Positions 1 to 5,814 of a stretch of DNA of 7,589 bases are shown here, piece by piece; positions within the stretch are counted from its first letter, which is position 1; the number at the start of each line of letters is the position of its first letter. This DNA is from Collinsella aerofaciens (GTDB lineage Bacteria > Actinomycetota > Coriobacteriia > Coriobacteriales > Coriobacteriaceae). The stretch is taken from the NCBI RefSeq assembly GCF_028209395.1, contig NZ_JAQLDQ010000039.1, positions 1-7,589 of the forward strand, in the 5' to 3' direction. The notes beneath the pieces were generated by a model. It worked only from the letters and a program-made list of their open reading frames with translations, had not been told where the DNA came from and made no database searches. Made by a program: the position numbers and the translations under genes.

Positions 1-491
1 AAGCAGTCGGCGAGGTAGTAGCCCTTCTCGCAGCCGCCCGAACCATGGTCAGAAGCCATGGCGACGCAGTTCTCGGCGCCGACAGCCTGGCCGATGGGGC
101 CCTCGGGCTTGGTCATGGCGTAGACGCGAATGCCCTTTTCCTTCATCTTCTTGACGGCCTCGAGGACCTCGGGGGTGGTGCCGGACTCGGAGGCGGTGAT
201 CACGACGGACTTCTCGGTCATGCGCTTGTGGCCCATGGCGTTCCACTCGGCGGCGTGAATCAGGTAGACCTCGAGGTCGCGGTCGCCGAACTTGTTCATG
301 AGGTACTCGAGCTGCATGAGCTCGTCCCAGGTGCCGCCGACGCCCATCAGGAACACGGCGTCGTAGCCCTCGTCGGCGACCTTGTCGGCGAGCGCGGTCA
401 TCTTCTTGCCGGTCTCATAGACGTTCTTGCCGTCCTCGAGATAGCCCTCCTGGCTAAAGTGCATGATCTCGATCTTCTCGGTTTCCTTCAT
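1..491 (-). CDS. SIS-domain sugar-phosphate isomerase/deglycase, FrlB/GfrF-like (C-terminus beyond window)
   Basis: The first 163 codons of a sugar isomerase (SIS) domain protein read without interruption; the 3' part lies outside the window. The fold's phosphosugar site is visible as VFLMGVGGTWDE near residues 46-57 and VVITASESGTTPEVLEA near residues 93-109, the serine-rich loop that grips the phosphate. A DHGSGGCEKGYYLAD stretch ends the visible part. The layout resembles FrlB/GfrF deglycases, which split fructoselysine-6-phosphate or related Amadori products into amino acid and glucose-6-phosphate; AgaS-like or GlmS-like isomerases remain possible. The ATG is preceded by AAAGGA at good spacing. 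It is the first gene of its own transcript, behind a promoter nearly the same as that of the orphan EIIC-EIID unit, so it probably acts in the cytoplasm on the sugar phosphate that unit delivers. The SIS call is firm; the deglycase role is inferred. Confidence 0.8.
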   Translation of the reverse strand, partial: MKETEKIEIMHFSQEGYLEDGKNVYETGKKMTALADKVADEGYDAVFLMGVGGTWDELMQLEYLMNKFGDRDLEVYLIHAAEWNAMGHKRMTEKSVVITASESGTTPEVLEAVKKMKEKGIRVYAMTKPEGPIGQAVGAENCVAMASDHGSGGCEKGYYLADC

Positions 492-512
492 GGCTTTTCC
501 TTTCTGTCCTGC

Positions 513-533
513 ACGCGACTCTATACATCGCGT
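513..533 (-). other. Leader hairpin of the left SIS gene
   Basis: A 6-bp stem (ACGCGA / TCGCGT) with a 9-nt loop lies in the short 5' leader, just upstream of the ribosome site at about 494-505. No U-run follows, so it is not a terminator. It could protect the mRNA 5' end or modulate translation. The role is inference. Confidence 0.3.
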
Positions 534-541
534 TTCTTTTC

Positions 542-585
542 GATACCAATTATAGACATACACCTAAGGTGTTTTTAATACCACT
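542..585 (-). promoter_or_regulatory. Promoter of the left SIS gene with two operator-like TGGTAT elements
   Basis: On the minus strand a perfect -10 TATAAT (549-554) sits 18 bp from a -35-like TTAAAA (573-578). A GTGGTATTAAA element (574-585, shared 12-mer AGTGGTATTAAA) overlaps the -35, and a TTGGTATC element (within 542-556) overlaps and follows the -10; their ATACC cores are 35 bp apart on the plus strand. The promoter at 3694-3737 has the same two elements at the same spacing. The spacer here also holds a 13-nt palindrome, ACACCTAAGGTGT (560-572), absent from the other promoter. Repressor sites over -10 and -35 would suit a GntR-type sugar regulator, but the protein is not encoded in the window. 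The leader to the ATG is about 50 nt. Confidence 0.65.
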
Positions 586-631
586 TATCAATCTGTTCCA
601 ATCCTCGGTGAACGGTCGAAATTCTCTGGTG

Positions 632-643
632 AGTGGTATTAAA
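632..643 (+). promoter_or_regulatory. Third copy of the 12-bp operator-like element, inverted
   Basis: AGTGGTATTAAA on the plus strand is an exact inverted copy of the -35 element at 574-585, 46 bp away, between the MFS stop codon and the SIS promoter. It may be an auxiliary operator for looping or cooperative binding. No plus-strand gene is present for it to serve. The repeat is seen directly; the role is inferred. Confidence 0.4.
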
Positions 644-661
644 TTAGAATTGAATGTATAG

Positions 662-1876
662 CTAACACCTCTGGCGCCTCCCTTGTGTGACAAAGAACAG
701 CGTTCCTACCAGCGCAATAATGGTCGATGCTCCAAATAGCACCGCTTGGACGCCCAAAGCCTCCGCCAAAAAAGGAGCCGCCAGCAGCGGCAGCACGCCG
801 GCGCTCATCAGGCCAAAACGCACAAAGCCGGTAATGCGCCCCAGGTATTTGATGTCGGCGCGCTCCTGAATCAAGATCATCTGCAGCGGCTCCAGGAACC
901 CCCAGGCCAGACCGTTAATCGCCTGACCGATAATCGCGACCCCCAGCATATCGGTGCCCACGTACACCATGGACCCAATGCCCACGGCCATGAGCGCGCC
1001 GAGCAGCAATCGCAGGTTGACATGGCGAGCAGAAAGCTTGGTCAGGATGAACGCACCCACCGAGGAAGTGAGGCCCACGACCGAGGACAACCAGCCCAGC
1101 CAGACGATATCCACGTTGAGTACATCACGGTAGAACAACGACTCCAGCGAATCGAACGCGCCAAACGCAAAGAAACCCAAAAAGCCCGAGATAAAGATGA
1201 GGCGCAAGTCGTGGTCGCGAAACGTAAGTCGCGCACCCTCGGCCATGCCGCCCAGAATACCGCCCTTCGGCTTCTCCCCTTTTGCGGGAGCAACACACTC
1301 GTGACAGCCCAAGGAGAGCACGGCCGCCACACCCATCATGCCCGCCATGAGCAGATAGACCGATTGCGTGGCAAAACAGCTCACGATGGCACCGCCGAGC
1401 AGCGGGCCAGCGGTATAGGCGATATTGCTGTAGAACACCATGAGGCCGTTCACGCGGGTACGACCCTCGGTGGTCGACTCCAGGTATCCCGGAAACGCAT
1501 GCGTGCAGGTGTTGATAAAGCCGCCCGCAAGTCCCAAGACGCACGCGGCAAACACAAGCCCGGGGACAGACAACGGCGCTAACCCCACGCCAAGCGATAG
1601 CACTGCCGTAATCACGCACGTCACAAACGACGTCCGGCGCGGTCCAAAGCGATCGATGACCGAGCCCGACACCATATTGCCCACCGACGTCATAAGATTG
1701 CGCGCGAGCGTAATGGCGGCAACCAAAAAGGCCGTGCCGGCCAGATCATACGTGGCCGCACCGATAAGCCCCAAAAAGTAGACCGCGTTGTTGGCGCACC
1801 ACTGCAGGGACTCAATAAGAATCAGCCTGACCTCTGCCGGCGTCAGGCGCATTGCTTCGCGACCCTTCGCGAACAT
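662..1876 (-). CDS. Major facilitator superfamily (MFS) transporter
   Basis: A 404-residue polytopic membrane protein with a hydrophobicity pattern fitting 12 transmembrane helices in two halves. The MFS signature between helices 2 and 3 is visible as SGSVIDRFGPRRTS (about residues 71-84), and a charged central loop with the CHECVAPAKGEKPKGG stretch separates the halves at about residues 190-206. It probably exports or imports a small molecule by ion coupling; no substrate can be named. The ATG at 1876 has a strong AGAAGGAG ribosome site 5 nt upstream. The gene lies directly behind the intrinsic terminator that ends the orphan EIIC-EIID unit, with only about 20 nt between U-tract and start, so no separate promoter fits there and readthrough is the likely source of expression. 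It may move the substrate, or a product such as a released amino acid, but that is inference. Confidence 0.85.
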   Translation of the reverse strand: MFAKGREAMRLTPAEVRLILIESLQWCANNAVYFLGLIGAATYDLAGTAFLVAAITLARNLMTSVGNMVSGSVIDRFGPRRTSFVTCVITAVLSLGVGLAPLSVPGLVFAACVLGLAGGFINTCTHAFPGYLESTTEGRTRVNGLMVFYSNIAYTAGPLLGGAIVSCFATQSVYLLMAGMMGVAAVLSLGCHECVAPAKGEKPKGGILGGMAEGARLTFRDHDLRLIFISGFLGFFAFGAFDSLESLFYRDVLNVDIVWLGWLSSVVGLTSSVGAFILTKLSARHVNLRLLLGALMAVGIGSMVYVGTDMLGVAIIGQAINGLAWGFLEPLQMILIQERADIKYLGRITGFVRFGLMSAGVLPLLAAPFLAEALGVQAVLFGASTIIALVGTLFFVTQGRRQRC

Positions 1877-1893
1877 ACGAACTCCTTCTATAC

Positions 1894-1933
1894 AAAAAGG
1901 GGATGGAGGGCATAGGCCTGCTCCATCCCCTTT
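1894..1933 (-). terminator. Intrinsic terminator after orphan EIIC-EIID, upstream of the MFS gene
   Basis: On the minus strand a perfect 13-bp stem (AAAGGGGATGGAG / CTCCATCCCCTTT) with a 12-nt loop runs into TTTTTG. The hairpin starts 35 nt after the EIID stop codon. Because the MFS ribosome site follows immediately, this hairpin also works as a gate on MFS expression. Confidence 0.88.
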
Positions 1934-1967
1934 CCAGGTTGCAACGAAAATCTATGCAGCCGGACCC

Positions 1968-2792
1968 TTACGCCAGCACGCCGAAGAACGCGCCGATGAT
2001 GCCCACGACCATGGTGGCCACGATCAGCACCATGGGGTTGATCTTCTTGGACAGCAGCCAGTAGTACAGCCAGAAGGCGATCATGCCGAGCATGCCGGGC
2101 ATGATGCCGTCCAGGATGTCCTGGAGGGTCTGGGCGTCGTCGCCCGAGCCGATGGCCACCGGGATGCTGGCCCAGAACATGTCCTTGCACATGGCGCCCA
2201 CGACCATGACGCCCACGATGCCCACGCAGGTCATGATCTTCTGCATGAGGCCGGTCCTCTGGGCCTCGTCCAGGAAGCCCACGCCCAGCTCGTAGCCCTT
2301 GACGGCGCCCCAGATGCGCAGCGCGAAGCCGGGGACGTTGTAGATGAGCAGGAAGGCGATGGGGCCGAAGGGGTTGCCGGCCTGGCACAGGCTGATGCCC
2401 ACCGCGGCGGCGACCACGCGCAGCGTCGACAGGAAGATGGAGTCGCCGATGCCGGACAGCGGGCCCATGAGGGCGGCCTTGACGTCGTTGACGCTCTCGG
2501 GCTCGATCTCGCCGCGGGCGACCTTCTCCTCCATGGCCATCGCGATGCCGCCGACGAACGGGGCGAACTGGACGGTGATGTTGAAGAACGCGCAGTGGCG
2601 GTGCAGGGCCGCGGCGTAGTCGTCGGGGCGGCCGGCGTAGATCTTCTTGAGCATGTTGGCGACCATCAGGCAGAAGGCGATGTTCATCTGCTTGTAGTAG
2701 GTCCAGGAGAACTCCATGCCCAGGGCGCCGACGTTGACGGCGCTCTTGACGAGGTCGGAGCGCGTAATCTTGTTCTCGGGACTAGAAGTCAT
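1968..2792 (-). CDS. Mannose-family PTS EIID component (orphan unit copy)
   Basis: EIID of the mannose (Man) family, which with EIIC forms the membrane channel that carries sugar in as EIIB phosphorylates it. Family landmarks are ENKITRSDLVKSA at the N-terminus, EFSWTYYKQMNIAFC, and the hallmark ALMGPLSGIGDSIFLSTLRV near the middle, with hydrophobic C-terminal segments ending in FFGVLA. The length (274-277 residues) is normal. Two in-frame ATGs exist at 2801 and 2792. I choose 2792 because GGAAGGGG then lies 9 nt upstream, whereas it abuts the 2801 ATG directly; either way the gene overlaps the EIIC end. The coding DNA is identical to the other EIID at 4761-5585, differing only in the stop codon (TAA here, TAG there). 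No EIIA or EIIB accompanies this copy, so it must be phosphorylated in trans, most simply by the adjacent operon. Confidence 0.93.
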   Translation of the reverse strand: MTSSPENKITRSDLVKSAVNVGALGMEFSWTYYKQMNIAFCLMVANMLKKIYAGRPDDYAAALHRHCAFFNITVQFAPFVGGIAMAMEEKVARGEIEPESVNDVKAALMGPLSGIGDSIFLSTLRVVAAAVGISLCQAGNPFGPIAFLLIYNVPGFALRIWGAVKGYELGVGFLDEAQRTGLMQKIMTCVGIVGVMVVGAMCKDMFWASIPVAIGSGDDAQTLQDILDGIMPGMLGMIAFWLYYWLLSKKINPMVLIVATMVVGIIGAFFGVLA

Positions 2793-3021
2793 CGTCCTCA
2801 TCCCCTTCCGCGGAGAGCTGGGGCTGGGCTCCGCCCAGGCCGAGCAGGTCGAACTTGTCGATGCCGATGATGATGGCGATCAGGGCGACGCCCAGGACGG
2901 GCACGTTGGCGTAGGAGCACAGCAGGAAGCCCAGGAAGTAGAAGGGCACGAGCTGCTTGGTGAGCACCAGGCGGCCGAGCATGGCGAAGCCCATGGCCGG
3001 CAGGATGTTGGCGGCAACGCC
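1969..3021. repeat. Copy 1 of a 1053-bp duplicated block (EIID plus the EIIC C-terminal part)
   Basis: Compared by eye with 4762-5814 at a constant offset of 2793 this block shows one mismatch only, at 3006 (T here, A at 5799). It begins one base inside the EIID stop codon and ends inside EIIC codon 179. Downstream of the stop codons the sequences are unrelated; beyond the other end the genes stay alignable but diverge. No inverted repeats or target duplications frame it, so it does not look like an inserted element; gene conversion or tandem duplication with later divergence fits better. Confidence 0.93.
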
Positions 3022-3555
3022 GCAACCATCAATGATGAAGGACGGGACGAAGTCGAGCAGGCCCTGGATGGCATCGGAGCCCAGATAGAAGGCGCCGCCG
3101 CACAGCAGGAAATACTCAAGGCAGCCCCAAAGACCCATGCCCCAATGAACGGCGTAAATGCCTTTAAGGTTTCCCTTGAGGGCGAACCTGTCTGCCATAT
3201 CGACAAACACGGTGAACAAGGCACTAGTAATGTTGCCGATCGTCAGCGAAAGGACAGCGATGGGCATGGCGAGCGCGATGGCCGTCTCGGTACCCTGACC
3301 GAGCTGAATGGCAAACGCGCAGGCGAGCACGCCGCCGATGGTTTCGTTAGGCGGCACGTAGGCGCCGATGGAAACCGAACCCATGAACAGCAGCTCCAGG
3401 CTGGCGCCAACGGCAAGACCAGTCTGCAGGTCCCCCAGCACCAGGCCCACGAGCGGGCACAGGACGATGGGGCGGAACGCGTAGAGGGTGCCGAGCTGGT
3501 AGTCGAGGCCTCCAAACGCTCCGACTAAGCCGACGAGGATTGCTTGGGTAAGCAT
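2782..3555 (-). CDS. Mannose-family PTS EIIC component (orphan variant)
   Basis: EIIC of the Man-family PTS, 257 residues, normal length. It is a polytopic membrane protein that with EIID forms the sugar-translocating unit. Visible family features are the N-terminal FRPIVLCPLVGLVLGDLQ, GASLELLFMGSVSIGAYVPPNETIGG (about residues 50-75), and FYLGSDAIQGLLDF. Compared with the EIIC at 5575-6348, residues 1-97 differ at 12 sites, residues 98-183 at 37, residue 184 is I versus F, and residues 185-257 are identical to the last base. The PPNET motif has N70 where the other has D. The acidic tail EGDEDDDF overlaps the EIID start region. GGAGG lies 5 nt before the ATG. It is the first gene of a transcript with a 139-nt leader. 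The divergent middle probably gives a different sugar preference. Confidence 0.93.
   Translation of the reverse strand: MLTQAILVGLVGAFGGLDYQLGTLYAFRPIVLCPLVGLVLGDLQTGLAVGASLELLFMGSVSIGAYVPPNETIGGVLACAFAIQLGQGTETAIALAMPIAVLSLTIGNITSALFTVFVDMADRFALKGNLKGIYAVHWGMGLWGCLEYFLLCGGAFYLGSDAIQGLLDFVPSFIIDGCGVAANILPAMGFAMLGRLVLTKQLVPFYFLGFLLCSYANVPVLGVALIAIIIGIDKFDLLGLGGAQPQLSAEGDEDDDF
3424..3486. repeat. 63-bp identical patch between the two EIIC genes, copy 1
   Basis: Identical to 6217-6279 at the same 2793 offset. It covers exactly codons 24-44 of EIIC (LYAFRPIVLC to GDLQ) with no synonymous change, inside otherwise diverged sequence. Confidence 0.85.
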
Positions 3556-3693
3556 GGTTCCTCCAAAATAGGAAATCTCGAGTCATAGCCGGTCACCGTC
3601 GCGCGCGCTGTTGATATCAATCCGGAAACTCGACCACACGGCCCGAAGCGTACCTGGTGTGCTGTTAACACCTATGCCAGGCACAAATGATTT
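3556..3693 (-). promoter_or_regulatory. Long 5' leader of the orphan EIIC-EIID transcript
   Basis: About 139 nt separate the predicted start site near 3694 from the EIIC ATG, and no reading frame stands out in it. It contains an inverted repeat around GTTAAC near 3650-3683 (GGTGT / ACACC, with overlapping CCTGG / CCAGG arms) and a short CGGTGACCG palindrome near 3591-3599. These could be operator or RNA-fold elements. I recognise no known riboswitch. Confidence 0.35.
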
Positions 3694-3737
3694 GATACCA
3701 ATTATAGATATGCAGGTTCTTACTATTTAATACCACT
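3694..3737 (-). promoter_or_regulatory. Promoter of the orphan EIIC-EIID unit with two operator-like TGGTAT elements
   Basis: On the minus strand, -10 TATAAT (3701-3706) lies 18 bp from a -35-like TTAAAT (3725-3730). AGTGGTATTAAA (3726-3737) overlaps the -35, and a 15-bp element at 3694-3708, identical to 542-556, covers the -10. ATACC cores are 35 bp apart, exactly as in the promoter of the left SIS gene, while the spacer sequence differs. The selective conservation of elements and spacing argues for shared control by one regulator, probably a repressor. Confidence 0.65.
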
Positions 3738-3757
3738 CGCTCAGCGGAGTGTTTTTT
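3734..3757 (+). terminator. Possible weak hairpin with T-run on the plus strand
   Basis: CACTC / GAGTG arms around GCTCAGCG are followed on the plus strand by TTTTTT. No plus-strand gene precedes it. In the minus-strand direction only GTATTAAAT follows, so termination of the carrier transcript ending at 3782 would be weak. It overlaps the distal operator element. It may block antisense transcription or be incidental. Confidence 0.25.
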
Positions 3758-3781
3758 ACCGTAAACGGCAGACGTATCCCA

Positions 3782-4672
3782 TCAGGCGCGCTCTTTGTTT
3801 CGATGGCGGACAAGCGCCACCAGAAAGCCATCGCCAAAGGCATCGTATGCCAAGTTGCCTACAATCACCAAAACGATTATCGCCGCGCCCAAAAACTCGT
3901 TCCAGCGAAAGACCTCGCCAAAGAGGAGCGCCGACCAGCAGGGAGCGAGCACGACCTCGCTCATGCAAACCAAGTTGGCCGCAAACGCGTTAGTGCGCGC
4001 AATCCCCTTGGCATACAGCACACTCGCAAGGCCGCTGCAAAAAAGGCCATGCACCAGCATAAGCCCCCACTCAAAGGGTTTTACGGAGCCTAGGTCGCCG
4101 ACAAAATAGACGATCGGCAGTATCGAGATGCCGCAGGAGATGAGCGAGGACACCATGGGCGACGCATCGGGGCGAGAGTTTAAAAAGAAACACAGCCCAA
4201 AGGTGGCTCCCGAAATGACGGCAAGCAGGTTGCCGAGCATGCCCTCGGCACTCAAATCGCCTAAAAAGAACAGTCCCATACCCGTAAAAGCAACCACCAC
4301 GGAGGCAATCTTCGCAGGCGAGGGCAACGTGCGAGTTGCGAGCGACTGATACACGATAACGAAAATCATCGAGGTGTACTGCAGGACGATCGCGTTGCCG
4401 ACCGTCGTGAGCTGGTTGGCAAAGTTAAACGTGGTGCCCGTCACGAAGTTGCAGACGGCCACAAGGACAATAAGGCGGCTGACGCGGAAGACGGGCCTGC
4501 CGACGAGCAGGATAAAGAGCGCCATAAATATTGCCGTGACGGCACCGATCAAAAGAGCTGACTGCGAATTGGCGCGAACGAGGATGCCGATAAAACTCCA
4601 CAAGAGCGCCGTGCCAAATAGATACATCGCCCCGCTCACGCCATTATCGGGTGGATTGTCAGATCGAATCAC
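3782..4672 (-). CDS. EamA/DMT-family carrier (10-helix drug/metabolite transporter)
   Basis: A 296-residue membrane protein of the drug/metabolite transporter superfamily with two EamA repeats, about residues 14-140 and 148-285, each with five predicted helices. Typical segments are GTALLWSFIGILVRANS in helix 1, the TTVGNAIVLQYTSMIFVIVYQ stretch closing repeat 1, and SEVVLAPCWSALLFGEVF, the usual P..A...GE signature, in repeat 2. The substrate is unknown; amino acids, nucleotide sugars or small metabolites are known for the family. Translation starts at GTG (4672) with GGAGG 6 nt upstream. The start is about 27 nt after the U-tract of the terminator that ends the PTS operon, leaving no room for a separate promoter, so readthrough expression is likely. 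Its linkage to the PTS repeats the EIID-terminator-carrier plan seen with the MFS gene. Confidence 0.87.
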   Translation of the reverse strand: MIRSDNPPDNGVSGAMYLFGTALLWSFIGILVRANSQSALLIGAVTAIFMALFILLVGRPVFRVSRLIVLVAVCNFVTGTTFNFANQLTTVGNAIVLQYTSMIFVIVYQSLATRTLPSPAKIASVVVAFTGMGLFFLGDLSAEGMLGNLLAVISGATFGLCFFLNSRPDASPMVSSLISCGISILPIVYFVGDLGSVKPFEWGLMLVHGLFCSGLASVLYAKGIARTNAFAANLVCMSEVVLAPCWSALLFGEVFRWNEFLGAAIIVLVIVGNLAYDAFGDGFLVALVRHRNKERA

Positions 4673-4698
4673 GAAGCACCTCCAGCTAGCTTTCGGTA

Positions 4699-4731
4699 AT
4701 AAAAAACGGCGACCACAACGGGTCGCCGTTT
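4699..4731 (-). terminator. Intrinsic terminator of the main PTS operon
   Basis: On the minus strand a perfect 11-bp stem, AAACGGCGACC / GGTCGCCGTTT, with loop CGTTGT runs into TTTTTTATT. It follows the EIID stop codon by about 30 nt and precedes the GTG-started carrier gene, so it both closes the PTS operon and limits carrier expression. Confidence 0.9.
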
Positions 4732-4760
4732 CCCTTGGGGGCAGAATAGAACGCAGGAAC

Positions 4761-5585
4761 CTACGCCAGCACGCCGAAGAACGCGCCGATGATGCCCACG
4801 ACCATGGTGGCCACGATCAGCACCATGGGGTTGATCTTCTTGGACAGCAGCCAGTAGTACAGCCAGAAGGCGATCATGCCGAGCATGCCGGGCATGATGC
4901 CGTCCAGGATGTCCTGGAGGGTCTGGGCGTCGTCGCCCGAGCCGATGGCCACCGGGATGCTGGCCCAGAACATGTCCTTGCACATGGCGCCCACGACCAT
5001 GACGCCCACGATGCCCACGCAGGTCATGATCTTCTGCATGAGGCCGGTCCTCTGGGCCTCGTCCAGGAAGCCCACGCCCAGCTCGTAGCCCTTGACGGCG
5101 CCCCAGATGCGCAGCGCGAAGCCGGGGACGTTGTAGATGAGCAGGAAGGCGATGGGGCCGAAGGGGTTGCCGGCCTGGCACAGGCTGATGCCCACCGCGG
5201 CGGCGACCACGCGCAGCGTCGACAGGAAGATGGAGTCGCCGATGCCGGACAGCGGGCCCATGAGGGCGGCCTTGACGTCGTTGACGCTCTCGGGCTCGAT
5301 CTCGCCGCGGGCGACCTTCTCCTCCATGGCCATCGCGATGCCGCCGACGAACGGGGCGAACTGGACGGTGATGTTGAAGAACGCGCAGTGGCGGTGCAGG
5401 GCCGCGGCGTAGTCGTCGGGGCGGCCGGCGTAGATCTTCTTGAGCATGTTGGCGACCATCAGGCAGAAGGCGATGTTCATCTGCTTGTAGTAGGTCCAGG
5501 AGAACTCCATGCCCAGGGCGCCGACGTTGACGGCGCTCTTGACGAGGTCGGAGCGCGTAATCTTGTTCTCGGGACTAGAAGTCAT
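4761..5585 (-). CDS. Mannose-family PTS EIID component (main operon copy)
   Basis: Same protein, residue for residue, as the EIID at 1968-2792, here as the last gene of a complete EIIA-EIIB-EIIC-EIID operon; this is its canonical position. It holds the same hallmark ALMGPLSGIGDSIF motif and hydrophobic C-terminal half. The stop is TAG instead of TAA, the first base at which the two loci differ. In-frame ATGs lie at 5594 and 5585; I prefer 5585 on spacing to GGAAGGGG. The overlap with the EIIC end suggests translational coupling. Identical EIID in both loci means the docking surfaces presented to EIIB are the same, so one EIIB could serve both complexes. Confidence 0.94.
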   Translation of the reverse strand: MTSSPENKITRSDLVKSAVNVGALGMEFSWTYYKQMNIAFCLMVANMLKKIYAGRPDDYAAALHRHCAFFNITVQFAPFVGGIAMAMEEKVARGEIEPESVNDVKAALMGPLSGIGDSIFLSTLRVVAAAVGISLCQAGNPFGPIAFLLIYNVPGFALRIWGAVKGYELGVGFLDEAQRTGLMQKIMTCVGIVGVMVVGAMCKDMFWASIPVAIGSGDDAQTLQDILDGIMPGMLGMIAFWLYYWLLSKKINPMVLIVATMVVGIIGAFFGVLA

Positions 5586-5814
5586 CGTCCTCATCCCCTT
5601 CCGCGGAGAGCTGGGGCTGGGCTCCGCCCAGGCCGAGCAGGTCGAACTTGTCGATGCCGATGATGATGGCGATCAGGGCGACGCCCAGGACGGGCACGTT
5701 GGCGTAGGAGCACAGCAGGAAGCCCAGGAAGTAGAAGGGCACGAGCTGCTTGGTGAGCACCAGGCGGCCGAGCATGGCGAAGCCCATGGCCGGCAGGAAG
5801 TTGGCGGCAACGCC
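4762..5814. repeat. Copy 2 of the 1053-bp duplicated block
   Basis: Partner of 1969-3021; one mismatch, at 5799. This copy sits in the complete PTS operon and may be the ancestral one, though the direction of transfer cannot be read from the window. Confidence 0.93.

Noticed and set aside
560..576. ACACCTAAGGTGT followed by TTTTT as a plus-strand terminator
   Set aside because: The palindrome allows only a 1-nt loop at full pairing, no plus-strand gene precedes it, and it lies between -35 and -10 of a minus-strand promoter.
45..578. Plus-strand open frame across the left SIS gene
   Set aside because: Complement of a clear SIS coding sequence, and it runs through the minus-strand promoter region.
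746..1582. Plus-strand open frame of 278 codons opposite the MFS gene
   Set aside because: Highly charged, low-complexity translation without recognisable domain; the opposite strand encodes a clear MFS protein.
1788..2870. Long plus-strand open frame, with a partner at 4374-5663 sharing the same 3' part
   Set aside because: It is antisense to EIID and EIIC, has repetitive H/D/A/G-rich composition typical of the complement of GC-rich coding DNA, and appears twice only because the sense genes are duplicated.
1969..3021. Duplicated block as an insertion sequence or other mobile element
   Set aside because: It contains only PTS coding sequence, starts and ends inside genes, and shows no terminal inverted repeats, target duplications or transposase.
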